A stretch of DNA of 64,000 nucleotides, taken from NCBI RefSeq assembly GCF_030546575.1, contig NZ_JAUOTN010000006.1, positions 62,001 to 126,000 of the forward strand. Direction: 5' to 3'. This DNA comes from Pontibacter coccineus. GTDB taxonomy: Bacteria; Bacteroidota; Bacteroidia; Cytophagales; Hymenobacteraceae. Of this stretch, positions 48,540 to 57,266 are shown in pieces. Made by a program: the position numbers and the translations under genes. The notes below the pieces were generated by a model, which ran no database searches, was not told where the DNA came from, and saw only the letters and a program-made list of their open reading frames with translations. How positions within the stretch are numbered: position 1 is the first letter of the stretch; each line of letters begins with the position of its first letter.

Positions 48540-50948
48540 ATGGAAGCCGCACTCCAAACCAATATTCAGAACTGCTACCACTGCGGGGATTCCTGCGGTG
48601 ACGAGCCCATTGTAGCGCACGAAAAAGCTTTCTGCTGCGATGGGTGCAAGGCAGTTTATGAACTTCTCGAAGAAAACAATCTCTGCACGTACTATAACCT
48701 GGAGGAAAGCCCGGGCCTGACTGGTAAAAAGCCTGTGTCGGAGGCCCGCTTTGCCTATTTGGACGATCGTGGCGTAGAGGACCAGCTGATCAATTTCCGC
48801 AGCGATAAGATATGCAAACTGACCTTTTATATCCCGCAGATGCACTGCAGTTCCTGTATCTGGCTGCTGGAGAACCTCTTTAAGCTAAACCCAGGTATAG
48901 CCGAGACGACGGTGAACTTCATGCGCAAGGAAGTAGCCCTCACATACCTGCATGAAAAGACCTCGTTGCGTGAAGTAGTAGAGCTGCTGACCCGCATCGG
49001 TTACGAACCCGCCATTACGCTGGCCGACACGGACGGCAAGAAAACCACCAGTAAGAGCCGCACTATTATATACAAGCTGGGTATAGCCGGTTTTGCCTTC
49101 GGTAACGTCATGCTGCTGGCCTTCCCTGATTACCTGGACTTTACGAAAGGGCTGCAAAATAACTTTGGATCATTCTTCGGTTACCTGAGCATCCTGCTGT
49201 CCATACCTGTGTTCTTCTACAGCGCCCGTGGTTTCTTCACTTCGGCCTGGGAGGGTATCAAGCAGCGCATGGTCAACATCGACCTGCCGATCTCCACGGG
49301 TTTGCTCGCGCTCTTCTTTGTTTCCCTCTTCGACATTATTACCGGCCGCGGACCCGGCTACCTGGATTCGTTCACGGGCCTGGTGTTCTTCATGTTGATC
49401 GGCAAATACTTCCAGCAGCGCACCTACGACACGCTGTCCTTCGACCGCGACTATACCTCTTATTTCCCGGTATCGATCACGGTGCTGAAAGAGAACGGCG
49501 AGGAAAGCTCTACAGCTGTACGAAACCTTCAGGTAGGAGACCGTATCCGTATTCGGAACCAGGAACTTATACCTGCCGATGCTATCCTGCTTCGTGGCCG
49601 CGCCATGATCGACTATAGCTTTGTGTCCGGTGAGTCGGAGCCGGTGGAGAAGGTGGTAGGCGAAGTGATCTATGCCGGTGGTCGCCAGATGGGCGAGAGC
49701 ATTGAACTGGAAGTTGTAAAGGAGGTTTCGCAGGGTTACCTAACGCAGCTCTGGAACGACACCGTCTTCTCTAAAGATGAAGCGCAGTACCTGCATACCT
49801 ATTCCAACATAGCGGGCAAGTACTTTATCATTGTGACTTTGATGGTGGCAGCCGGAGCTCTCATTTATTGGGTACCCCGCGACATCGACATCGCCATGAA
49901 GGCGTTTACCTCAGTGTTGATCATCGCCTGCCCCTGTGCTTTGTCGCTGGCCACACCTTTTGTGCACGGCCATACCATGCGCGTGTTCGGACGCAATAAG
50001 TTCTACCTCAAAAATACAGGCGTAGTAGAGAGACTCGCCAAGATCGACACCGTGGTGTTCGACAAAACAGGTACGCTGACAGAGCCTAGCGAAGCAGAAG
50101 TAACTTACACTGGCAAAACCCTTTCAGCTGATCAGTTGCAAGCGATACTTTCAGTGCTGCGCCATTCGACGCACCCGCTCAGCCAACGCATCAGCGAGTC
50201 CATGAAAGGCAGTACGGCACCAGTTACAAACTTCCAGGAGTTTACCGGCAAAGGGCTGGCAGGCCAAGTGAACGGCATGCTGGTACGAGTTGGCTCGGCT
50301 GCATACCTGGGAGTGCCGGTAGATAAGCAAAAAGACACGCTCAAAACAACGGTTTATGTGTCCGTAGATGGGGTGGTGCTCGGCTTCTATACCTTCTTTA
50401 ATGTGTACCGCGACGGGTTGAGCAAGGTGCTGGGCGACTTGAAAGACAAAAAGATCGCGGTGCTCTCCGGGGACAACGACCACGAGGCAACAAGACTGCG
50501 CGAACTGCTTGGCAACGAAGCTGAGCTTAATTTCAACCAGTCGCCAGTGCAGAAGCTGGAGTACATCCAGAAGCTGAAAGAACAGGATCACCGCAATGTA
50601 CTGATGGTGGGAGACGGACTCAACGACGCCGGTGCCCTGAAGCAAAGCGACGCAGGTATAGCCCTGAGCAACAGCGTCACCAACTTCTCGCCTTCCTGCG
50701 ACGCCATCCTGGATGCCGAGTCATTTGACAAACTGAGTCTGTTCCTGAACTTCTCCAAAAAGACCATGAACCTGATCCTGCTGACCTTCGCGGTGTCGCT
50801 GGTCTACAACGTGGTTGGCCTGACGGTGGCTGTGATGGGACTGTTTACGCCCATTGTGTCCGCCATCTTGATGCCGATCAGTACACTCAGCGTGATGACT
50901 TTTGCCACACTCTCTGTGAAGTACGCCGCCAAAAAAGCGGGGCTTTGA
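48540..50948 (+). CDS. ccoI: Copper-transporting P1B-type ATPase for cbb3 oxidase assembly (CcoI/FixI)
   Basis: 802 residues from ATG 48540; a GTG one codon earlier is less likely. The N-terminus carries the FixI-type zinc-ribbon-like Cys set (NCYHCGDSCGDE, AFCCDGC) and then a heavy-metal-associated domain with MHCSSC at about residue 100. Eight membrane segments follow. ATPase motifs are the ion-pathway CPC (IIACPCALSLATP), DKTGTLT with the phosphorylated Asp, the HSTHPLS His-Pro motif and VGDGLNDAGAL. It pumps copper out of the cytoplasm for insertion into the CcoN subunit. ccoS follows after a repeat spacer. Confidence 0.93.
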   Translation: MEAALQTNIQNCYHCGDSCGDEPIVAHEKAFCCDGCKAVYELLEENNLCTYYNLEESPGLTGKKPVSEARFAYLDDRGVEDQLINFRSDKICKLTFYIPQMHCSSCIWLLENLFKLNPGIAETTVNFMRKEVALTYLHEKTSLREVVELLTRIGYEPAITLADTDGKKTTSKSRTIIYKLGIAGFAFGNVMLLAFPDYLDFTKGLQNNFGSFFGYLSILLSIPVFFYSARGFFTSAWEGIKQRMVNIDLPISTGLLALFFVSLFDIITGRGPGYLDSFTGLVFFMLIGKYFQQRTYDTLSFDRDYTSYFPVSITVLKENGEESSTAVRNLQVGDRIRIRNQELIPADAILLRGRAMIDYSFVSGESEPVEKVVGEVIYAGGRQMGESIELEVVKEVSQGYLTQLWNDTVFSKDEAQYLHTYSNIAGKYFIIVTLMVAAGALIYWVPRDIDIAMKAFTSVLIIACPCALSLATPFVHGHTMRVFGRNKFYLKNTGVVERLAKIDTVVFDKTGTLTEPSEAEVTYTGKTLSADQLQAILSVLRHSTHPLSQRISESMKGSTAPVTNFQEFTGKGLAGQVNGMLVRVGSAAYLGVPVDKQKDTLKTTVYVSVDGVVLGFYTFFNVYRDGLSKVLGDLKDKKIAVLSGDNDHEATRLRELLGNEAELNFNQSPVQKLEYIQKLKEQDHRNVLMVGDGLNDAGALKQSDAGIALSNSVTNFSPSCDAILDAESFDKLSLFLNFSKKTMNLILLTFAVSLVYNVVGLTVAVMGLFTPIVSAILMPISTLSVMTFATLSVKYAAKKAGL

Positions 50949-51121
50949 TTTAATGGATAATGACTAATGAATAATGAGGAGAAGAATGATGAGCGGATTG
51001 CGGGGATGTAGAGTCAGGCCCCTTCATCAATCGTCATTTTACCCACCATTACTCATTAATCACTACTCATTAATCATTTACTAACTCACTCATTCACTAA
51101 ATCACTAAATCGATTACTCCC
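50949..51121. repeat. ATTAATGA-type repeats between ccoI and ccoS
   Basis: TAATGGATAATGACTAATGAATAATGA at 50953 and inverse CATTACTCATTAATCACTACTCATTAATC at about 51048-51077 bracket a short unique core. The inverse part continues as CTAACTCACTCATTCACTAAATCAC. It has no coding potential and matches spacers at 12103 and 34126. Confidence 0.65.
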
Positions 51122-51307
51122 ATGTACATCATATTCATTCTTATCGCCATCAGTGTGCTTGTCGCAGCCGCCTTTCTGGGCGCTTTCCTGTGGGCCGTTC
51201 GCTCCGGGCAGTACGACGATGACTACACACCAGCCGTCCGCATGCTTTTCGAAAACGAGGTAGGCGGCGGGCCTAAAACCGACAAAGCAGGCCAGAAACA
51301 GCAGTAA
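51122..51307 (+). CDS. ccoS: cbb3 oxidase assembly protein CcoS
   Basis: A 61-residue membrane protein: MYIIFILIAISVLVAAAFLGAFLWAVRSGQYDD is the single transmembrane helix followed by the CcoS hallmark W-x-x-x-x-G-Q-(Y/F)-D-D. A short cytoplasmic tail follows. CcoS is needed for cofactor insertion into the catalytic subunit of cbb3 oxidase. It lies between ccoI and ccoNO, and length and position are standard. Confidence 0.92.
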   Translation: MYIIFILIAISVLVAAAFLGAFLWAVRSGQYDDDYTPAVRMLFENEVGGGPKTDKAGQKQQ

Positions 51308-51315
51308 ACGACACT

Positions 51316-51385
51316 TATTACTGACGACAATCACCTGGAAGAATGACATTGGTCATCTTTTCGGAAAGGCCGATTTCTCAATTTT
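51316..51385 (+). promoter_or_regulatory. ccoNO promoter with tandem Crp/Fnr-type boxes
   Basis: Distal TGACGACAATCA (51321-51332) and proximal TGACATTGGTCA (51343-51354) have centres 22 bp apart. The proximal one extends to the palindrome ATGAC-N4-GTCAT. The -7 element CAATTTTG (51378-51385) starts 29.5 bp after the proximal centre. The first 45 bp (51316-51360) recur with one change upstream of ccoG. Confidence 0.8.
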
Positions 51386-51451
51386 GCACATCAATATCAA
51401 GCAAACAAACAGTATTTCACAACACTCATTAACCAATGGAGGACACCGCAC

Positions 51452-53635
51452 ATGTCAACTAATGCAGGAACCGTCTTAGAGCCGAACCCGAAACGGACAG
51501 GCCAGGATTCTGGGGGGATAGAATCCTTTTTCTACGACAACAAGATCGTTCGCGACTTTGGTATCGCCACCGTATTCTGGGGCGTAGCCGGTATGATCAT
51601 CGGTACGCTGATCGCGTTCCAGCTCGCAAACCCCGACGTGAACATGGGCAACCAGTACACGACTTTTGGCCGTATCCGGCCGCTTCACACCAATGCGGTG
51701 ATCTTTGCCTTTGTGGGCAATGCCATCTTCATGGGGGTGTACTACTCGCTGCAGCGACTTTGCAAGTCGCGCATGTACAGCGACCTGCTGAGCAAACTCA
51801 ACTTCTGGGGCTGGCAGCTGATCATCGTAGCCGCAGTCATCACGCTTCCGCTGGGTATGACGTCCTCGAAAGAGTATGCCGAGCTGGAGTGGCCAATTGA
51901 CATCGCCATTACTTTGATCTGGGTAGTGTTTGGCTGGAATATGTTCGGTACCATCGCAAAACGCAGAGAGAAGCACATGTACGTAGCCATCTGGTTCTAC
52001 ATCGCGACTTTCCTGACCGTAGCGGTGCTGCACATTGTGAACTCATACGCATTGCCTGTCAATTTCTTTAAGAGCTACTCTGGCTACGCCGGGGTGCAGG
52101 ACGCGCTGGTGCAATGGTGGTATGGCCACAACGCGGTTGCGTTCTTCCTGACCACACCTTTCCTGGGCCTGATGTACTACTTCCTGCCAAAGGCTGCGAA
52201 TCGTCCGGTTTACTCTTACAGACTTTCCATCATCCACTTCTGGTCGCTGATCTTCATCTACATCTGGGCTGGTCCGCACCACTTGCTGTATACCTCACTG
52301 CCTGACTGGGCACAGTCACTGGGTGTCGTGTTCTCCATCATGCTACTCGCTCCGAGCTGGGGTGGTATGATCAACGGTCTGCTAACACTGCGCGGCGCCT
52401 GGGACAAGGTGCGTGAAGAGCCGGTTCTGAAGTTTATGGTAGTGGCGATCACTGCCTACGGTATGGCTACTTTCGAAGGCCCGATGCTGTCTTTGAAAAA
52501 CGTAAACGCCATTGCGCACTTTACGGACTGGATCGTAGCACACGTGCACGTAGGTGCCCTGGGCTGGAACGGCTTCCTGACTTTCGCGATGCTGTATTGG
52601 TTGTTCCCACGTCTGTATAAGACACAACTGCACTCTAAGAAACTGGCCAACGCGCACTTCTGGCTGGGCACACTGGGTATCCTGTTCTATGCTATACCTA
52701 TGTACTGGGCTGGTTTCACCCAGGGTCTGATGTGGAAACAGTTCACACCGGAAGGCACCCTGCAGTACTCTAACTTCCTGGAGACGGTGCTGCAGATCGT
52801 TCCGATGTACTACCTGCGCGGTATTGGCGGTGTGCTATACCTGAGCGGCGTGTTCCTGATGATCTTTAACCTGTACAAGACGGCCAAGTCTGGTGCTTTG
52901 GAGGCAAACGAGGCGGCAGTAGCTCCCCCGATTGTGAAAGAAGTGAGCCACAATGCCGGTCACTGGCACAGCTGGATTGAGAAACGCCCAATGCAAATGG
53001 CCGTGTGGGCAACAGTAGCGATCCTGATCGGTGGTCTGGTAGAGTTTATACCTGCCTTCGTGATCAAATCCAACGTACCGACCATCGCCAGCGTGAAGCC
53101 TTATACCTCACTGGAGTTGCAGGGCCGTGACCTCTACATCAAAGAGGGTTGTGTGAACTGCCATACGCAAATGGTTCGTCCGTTTCGCTCCGAAACCGAG
53201 CGTTACGGGGAGTACTCCAAAGCGGGTGAGTTCGTGTACGACCACAACTTCCTGTGGGGCTCCAAACGTACCGGTCCGGATCTTCACCGAGTGGGTGGCA
53301 AGTATCCGCACAGCTGGCACTACCACCACATGCTCGACCCGACTTCCATGTCACCGGGCTCTATCATGCCGGCTTACCCATGGTTGTTTGAGCAGGACGT
53401 GGACCTGACCACAACAGAGGCAAAACTGAAGGTGCTGAAGCAACTGGGTGTTCCTTACGAGGACGAGTACATCGCCAACGCAAACGAGGAACTGATGAAG
53501 CAGGCACGCGCCATCACCGCCGACCTGGCCAAAGAGGGGCTGGAAGTACGTCCTGAAACCGAAATTGTGGCCCTGATTGCCTATCTGCAACGTCTGGGTA
53601 CCGATATCAAGGTAAAAGCTGAACCTGTAGAGTAA
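51452..53635 (+). CDS. ccoNO: cbb3-type cytochrome c oxidase, fused subunits I and II
   Basis: A 727-residue fusion. Residues about 30-520 are CcoN, a 12-helix heme-copper subunit: RIRPLHTNAVIFAF (heme His), WWYGHNAVAFFLTTPF, FIYIWAGPHHLLYTSLPDW (CuB His pair) and DWIVAHVHVGALGWNG (heme b and b3 His). Residues about 540-727 are a one-heme CcoO with a membrane anchor: GCVNCHTQMVRPF (CxxCH), GRPD-like KRTGPDLHRVGG and SIMPAYPWLF (axial Met). It reduces O2 to water at high affinity. The fused form is typical of Bacteroidota. ccoQ and ccoP follow. Confidence 0.96.
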   Translation: MSTNAGTVLEPNPKRTGQDSGGIESFFYDNKIVRDFGIATVFWGVAGMIIGTLIAFQLANPDVNMGNQYTTFGRIRPLHTNAVIFAFVGNAIFMGVYYSLQRLCKSRMYSDLLSKLNFWGWQLIIVAAVITLPLGMTSSKEYAELEWPIDIAITLIWVVFGWNMFGTIAKRREKHMYVAIWFYIATFLTVAVLHIVNSYALPVNFFKSYSGYAGVQDALVQWWYGHNAVAFFLTTPFLGLMYYFLPKAANRPVYSYRLSIIHFWSLIFIYIWAGPHHLLYTSLPDWAQSLGVVFSIMLLAPSWGGMINGLLTLRGAWDKVREEPVLKFMVVAITAYGMATFEGPMLSLKNVNAIAHFTDWIVAHVHVGALGWNGFLTFAMLYWLFPRLYKTQLHSKKLANAHFWLGTLGILFYAIPMYWAGFTQGLMWKQFTPEGTLQYSNFLETVLQIVPMYYLRGIGGVLYLSGVFLMIFNLYKTAKSGALEANEAAVAPPIVKEVSHNAGHWHSWIEKRPMQMAVWATVAILIGGLVEFIPAFVIKSNVPTIASVKPYTSLELQGRDLYIKEGCVNCHTQMVRPFRSETERYGEYSKAGEFVYDHNFLWGSKRTGPDLHRVGGKYPHSWHYHHMLDPTSMSPGSIMPAYPWLFEQDVDLTTTEAKLKVLKQLGVPYEDEYIANANEELMKQARAITADLAKEGLEVRPETEIVALIAYLQRLGTDIKVKAEPVE

Positions 53636-53649
53636 TAGAAACGACATAA

Positions 53650-53718
53650 GTATCACGTATCACGACCCACGATTAGAAAGTAACAGTCGTGCTACCTGAT
53701 TCGGGATACGTGATACGA
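53650..53718. repeat. Inverted repeat inside the cco operon
   Basis: Arms GTATCACGTATCACG (53650-53664) and GGATACGTGATACGA (53704-53718) pair with an inner CACGA/TCGTG pair. The element fills the ccoNO-ccoQ spacer, where no other sequence is needed. It has no T-run, so it is an unlikely terminator. It could process or stabilise the mRNA, or be an inserted REP-like unit. Confidence 0.65.
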
Positions 53719-53740
53719 GTGTCTTAAAAGTCAAAGAAAA

Positions 53741-53935
53741 ATGTATAAGAACGTGTTACAAGCCATAGAAGGCATTGAAATATACCCGCTCATTTCATTT
53801 ACGATCTTCTTTTTGTTCTTCCTGGGGCTGCTGGTTTACGTGGCTTTGATGGACAAGAAGTATGTGAGCAACATGAGCAGCTTCGCCTGTGGAGACGACG
53901 AGGAAGACCAAACAATAGGAGGGAACAGACAATGA
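53741..53935 (+). CDS. ccoQ: cbb3 oxidase small subunit CcoQ-like
   Basis: 64 residues: a single membrane helix IYPLISFTIFFLFFLGLLVYVALMDKKYV and a short acidic tail (FACGDDEEDQ). Size, topology and place between ccoNO and ccoP match CcoQ/FixQ. Its stop overlaps the ccoP start (ATGA), giving tight coupling. CcoQ stabilises the oxidase complex. Confidence 0.85.
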   Translation: MYKNVLQAIEGIEIYPLISFTIFFLFFLGLLVYVALMDKKYVSNMSSFACGDDEEDQTIGGNRQ

Positions 53936-55128
53936 AATCTCCCATGATAAAACTGAGACAACTGGCCCTGGCGGCCGGCTTTGTCCTGCTGACGGGTGCT
54001 GCGGCCTTTGCCCAGGATGCAGTGCAGGGCAAGAAAATATTTGAAGGGAATTGCGCCGCCTGCCACAGCCTGGACGCTGACGTGGTAGGTCCTGCTCTGA
54101 AGAATGTGCACGAGCGCCGTGGCGACGAATGGTTGCATAAATTCATCAGCAACTCACAGGAGCTGATCGAGTCAGGTGATGCGGATGCCGTCGCTGTGTA
54201 CGAAAAGTTCAAAAAGATGCCGATGCCGGCTTTTGGAAGCTCCCTCACGGAGGATGACATCAGCCATGTGATCGCTTACATCAAAGAGGCCAGCGCCGCT
54301 GCGCCTGCCGTGGCAGAAGCGCCGGCAGCCACGACAACCGCTGAAGCGACAGCACCTGCTGCCGTGCAGGAAGTTGCCTTCATGGACCTGCCACCGATCG
54401 TGCACTTTATCTATGGCCTGGTTGGTCTGATCATCCTGCTGATTATAGTGGTACTGTTTACGCTCTTCCGCCTGATCGTGCCAATGATGGGCGACTCGCT
54501 GCAGGACGAAGAGTTTCAGTCCACTTTTTCAGGGCGTGTATATGCAGTACTGAAGGGCGATGCCACCGTAATGACGGGCAAGGCAAAAGACGTGATCCAC
54601 TCCACCCACGATTTCGATGGTATACAGGAGTACGACAATGACCTGCCGCCCTGGTGGAAGTATCTGTTCTATGTAACCATCGTGTTTGCTGTAGGTTACA
54701 TGCTGCACTACCACGTGTTCCGCACCGGAGCGCTTCAGATAGAGGAGTATGAAACGGAAATGGCGCAGGCAGCCCTGATTGCCGCCCAAAACGTGGAGGA
54801 CCCCAACGCGGTCACCAATTTCGAAGTGCTGACGGACGCTGCCGCCCTTGAGGCTGGCAAGGCGCTCTACATCCAGAACTGCGCCGCCTGCCACGGCCAG
54901 GCCGGCGAAGGCACAGTAGGTCCTAACCTGACAGACGAATACTGGCTGCATGGTGGTGATGTGAACGATATTTTCAAGACCGTGAAATTCGGTGTGCCAA
55001 GCAAAGGCATGGTGCCCTGGCAGGGCAAGCTGACCAAAGACCAGATGCTGGAAGTGAGCAGCTACATTCTGTCACTGCAAGGCAGCAACCCGCCGAATGG
55101 CAAAGAGGCGCAAGGCGAAAAAGAATAA
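53932..55128 (+). CDS. ccoP: cbb3 oxidase subunit III, unusual two-heme form with N-terminal cytochrome c domain
   Basis: 398 residues. A signal-like N-terminus (LALAAGFVLLTGAAAFAQ) is followed by a cytochrome c domain with Cys41-Cys44-His45 (CAACH) and a probable axial Met in KMPMPAFG. An Ala/Pro-rich linker leads to membrane segment IVHFIYGLVGLIILLIIVVLFTLF. A second segment (PPWWKYLFYVTIVFAVGYMLHYHVF), the CcoP core, precedes another cytochrome c domain (CAACHGQAGEGTVGPNLTDEYWLHGG, Met in SKGMVPW). Classical CcoP has both hemes after the membrane helices. It passes electrons to CcoN. The gene ends the ccoNO-Q-P operon with a strong terminator. Confidence 0.9.
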   Translation: MKSPMIKLRQLALAAGFVLLTGAAAFAQDAVQGKKIFEGNCAACHSLDADVVGPALKNVHERRGDEWLHKFISNSQELIESGDADAVAVYEKFKKMPMPAFGSSLTEDDISHVIAYIKEASAAAPAVAEAPAATTTAEATAPAAVQEVAFMDLPPIVHFIYGLVGLIILLIIVVLFTLFRLIVPMMGDSLQDEEFQSTFSGRVYAVLKGDATVMTGKAKDVIHSTHDFDGIQEYDNDLPPWWKYLFYVTIVFAVGYMLHYHVFRTGALQIEEYETEMAQAALIAAQNVEDPNAVTNFEVLTDAAALEAGKALYIQNCAACHGQAGEGTVGPNLTDEYWLHGGDVNDIFKTVKFGVPSKGMVPWQGKLTKDQMLEVSSYILSLQGSNPPNGKEAQGEKE

Positions 55129-55146
55129 ACCAAACCCTTATGTGAG

Positions 55147-55177
55147 AGGCAGGCACTCGAAAGAGCGCCTGCCTTTT
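55147..55177 (+). terminator. Terminator of the ccoNO-ccoQ-ccoP operon
   Basis: AGGCAGGC-A-CTC and GAG-C-GCCTGCCT pair around a GAAA loop and run into TTTTG. It lies 20 bp past the ccoP stop. Confidence 0.85.
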
Positions 55178-55189
55178 GCGTTTCAGGGG

Positions 55190-55259
55190 ATTACTGATGA
55201 CAATCACCTGGAAGAATGACATTGGTCATCTTTTTACAGTCCGCAAATCTGGAATTTTG
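55190..55259 (+). promoter_or_regulatory. ccoG promoter with tandem Crp/Fnr-type boxes
   Basis: Distal TGATGACAATCA (55195-55206) and proximal TGACATTGGTCA (55217-55228) are 22 bp apart. The -7 element GAATTTTG (55252-55259) starts 29.5 bp after the proximal centre. The segment 55190-55234 is 44/45 identical to 51316-51360 upstream of ccoNO. Confidence 0.8.
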
Positions 55260-55346
55260 TGTCAGCAAAGAGGCGCACAAAGCAGCCTCTAGCTACGATT
55301 TTATCTTTTAACAGGCAGGATTAATATCCGCACAAATTAAACTGCC

Positions 55347-56753
55347 ATGGCAACTAAATTGCACACCGCTCCGGACGAATTCCGAGATCACATCTCGACC
55401 GTAGACGAGCATGGAAAAAGGGTATGGGTGTACCCCAAAAAGCCCAAGGGTAAACTCTATGACTACAGGAAGTGGGTGAGCTACGGCTTGCTGACGCTGC
55501 TGTTTATAGGGCCCTTCATCAAGATCAACGGACTGCCGCTGCTGATGCTCAACATCGTAGAGCGCAAGTTCGTCATCTTCGGCGTTCTCTTCTGGCCACA
55601 GGACTTCTTTATTCTGGTTCTGGCCTTTCTGGCGCTGGTGGTCTTCATCATCCTGTTCACGGTGGTCTATGGCAGACTTTTCTGCGGTTGGGTCTGTCCG
55701 CAGACTATCTTCCTCGAAATGGTATTTCGTCGCATCGAATACCTGATTGAGGGCGACTATACCAAACAGCGGGCACTGAATAAAATGCCCTGGAATACCG
55801 AGAAGATCCTGAAGAAAAGCTCCAAGACTGCTATTTTCCTGCTGATCTCTTTCCTGATCTCCAACTTGTTTCTGGCCTATGTGATAGGTATAGACGAACT
55901 GAAGAAAGTGATTGTAGAAGGCCCGATCAATCATATGGCCGGCTTTGGCTCTCTAATGGCTTTCACGGGCGTCTTTTACTGGGTGTTTGCCTACTTCCGC
56001 GAGCAGGTATGTACCATCGTCTGCCCCTATGGCCGTCTGCAGGGCGTGATGCTCGATAAAAAGAGCCTAGTAGTGGCCTATGACTACGGCCGGGGTGAGC
56101 CACGCGGCAAACTCAGAAAAGGGCAGGAGCGCACCGAAGGCGACTGCATTGACTGCCACCAGTGCGTGCAGGTATGCCCGACAGGTATAGACATTCGCAA
56201 CGGGGCGCAGCAACTGGAGTGCATTAACTGTACCGCCTGCATCGATGCCTGTAACGACATCATGCGCATGATCGACAAGCCCGAGGGCCTGATCCGTTAC
56301 GACTCTGAAGAAGCTATTGCAGAAGGTCGCCAGTGGAAACTCTTTACGCCACGTGTGATGGGTTACAGCGCTGTGCTGCTGATGCTTATGGTGGTGCTGA
56401 CGACGCTGTTGCTGACACGCGACGACGCCCAGGCAACCATACTGCGCACGCCAGGCCAGCTATACCAGAAAACAGAGCAGGGCACGGTGAAGAACCTGTA
56501 CAACATCTCGGTTATCAACAAGACCAACCTGGACATGCCGCTGACCCTGAAACTGCACAACACAGACGGCTCCATCCAGATGGTGGGCAGCGAACTGGTC
56601 CTGCCGGCACAGGGCAAGGCTGATGGGGTGTTCTTCGCAGAGATTCCACAAGATCAGTTGACGGGCATGAACGCCAAAATTGAAATAGGGGTGTACCACG
56701 GTGGTGAACTCATCACCACACAGGACACCAAGTTTCTGGCCCCTGCCAAATAA
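55347..56753 (+). CDS. ccoG: cbb3 oxidase maturation protein CcoG (FixG)
   Basis: A 468-residue membrane iron-sulfur protein. Helices near residues 45-65, 80-110, 160-185 and 195-215 surround GRLFCGWVCPQTIFLEM. Two 4Fe-4S clusters sit in CIDCHQCVQVCPTGIDI and CINCTACIDACNDIM. A final helix (VMGYSAVLLMLMVVLTTLLLTR) leads to a periplasmic FixG C-terminal domain. CcoG reduces copper(II) to copper(I) for CcoN assembly. ccoH follows in the same unit. Confidence 0.94.
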   Translation: MATKLHTAPDEFRDHISTVDEHGKRVWVYPKKPKGKLYDYRKWVSYGLLTLLFIGPFIKINGLPLLMLNIVERKFVIFGVLFWPQDFFILVLAFLALVVFIILFTVVYGRLFCGWVCPQTIFLEMVFRRIEYLIEGDYTKQRALNKMPWNTEKILKKSSKTAIFLLISFLISNLFLAYVIGIDELKKVIVEGPINHMAGFGSLMAFTGVFYWVFAYFREQVCTIVCPYGRLQGVMLDKKSLVVAYDYGRGEPRGKLRKGQERTEGDCIDCHQCVQVCPTGIDIRNGAQQLECINCTACIDACNDIMRMIDKPEGLIRYDSEEAIAEGRQWKLFTPRVMGYSAVLLMLMVVLTTLLLTRDDAQATILRTPGQLYQKTEQGTVKNLYNISVINKTNLDMPLTLKLHNTDGSIQMVGSELVLPAQGKADGVFFAEIPQDQLTGMNAKIEIGVYHGGELITTQDTKFLAPAK

Positions 56754-56794
56754 ATTCAGCTTTAATTAAGAGCAACCATTCAAGCGCATTCATC

Positions 56795-57262
56795 ATGAAA
56801 ACTGATAAAAATAAAAAATTCACTTTCTGGCCTTACGCCATCGTCATCGGGCTGGCCTCTTTCATGGCTTACATCATCTACTTTGTCGTACAGGCCATGA
56901 ACCAGGATGTTGACCTGGTGAGCAAAGACTACTATGCCCAGGAGATCGCCTACCAAGACCAGATAGACCGCATACGTCGCACACAGGCCTTGGGCGATGT
57001 GATGCTGCAATACGACGAAGCGGCAGGAAACCTCTTGCTACAGGTACCGGCCACTTACCAGGACAAGAAGCTGAGCGGGACCATTACACTGTTCCGGCCA
57101 TCGGATGACAAGCTGGACAAGCAGCTGCCATTGCAGCTTGGCCGCGACAAGAGCCAACTCATTGAAGTAAGCGATCTGGAGAAAGGACTTTGGAAAGTTC
57201 GCGTGAACTTCAGTGACGGGGAAGAGGCATATTATTCAGAAAAAACCATCCAAATAAAATAA
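56795..57262 (+). CDS. ccoH: FixH/CcoH family protein
   Basis: A 155-residue protein with one N-terminal membrane helix (WPYAIVIGLASFMAYIIYFVVQAMNQ) followed by the FixH segment DVDLVSKDYYAQEIAYQDQIDR. A periplasmic beta-rich part includes LSGTITLFRPSDDKLD and KGLWKVRVNFSDGEEAYYSEKTI. The family assists late assembly or stability of cbb3 oxidase. It lies 41 bp behind ccoG and 4 bp before the SafE-like gene. Confidence 0.9.
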   Translation: MKTDKNKKFTFWPYAIVIGLASFMAYIIYFVVQAMNQDVDLVSKDYYAQEIAYQDQIDRIRRTQALGDVMLQYDEAAGNLLLQVPATYQDKKLSGTITLFRPSDDKLDKQLPLQLGRDKSQLIEVSDLEKGLWKVRVNFSDGEEAYYSEKTIQIK

Positions 57263-57266
57263 AGCC

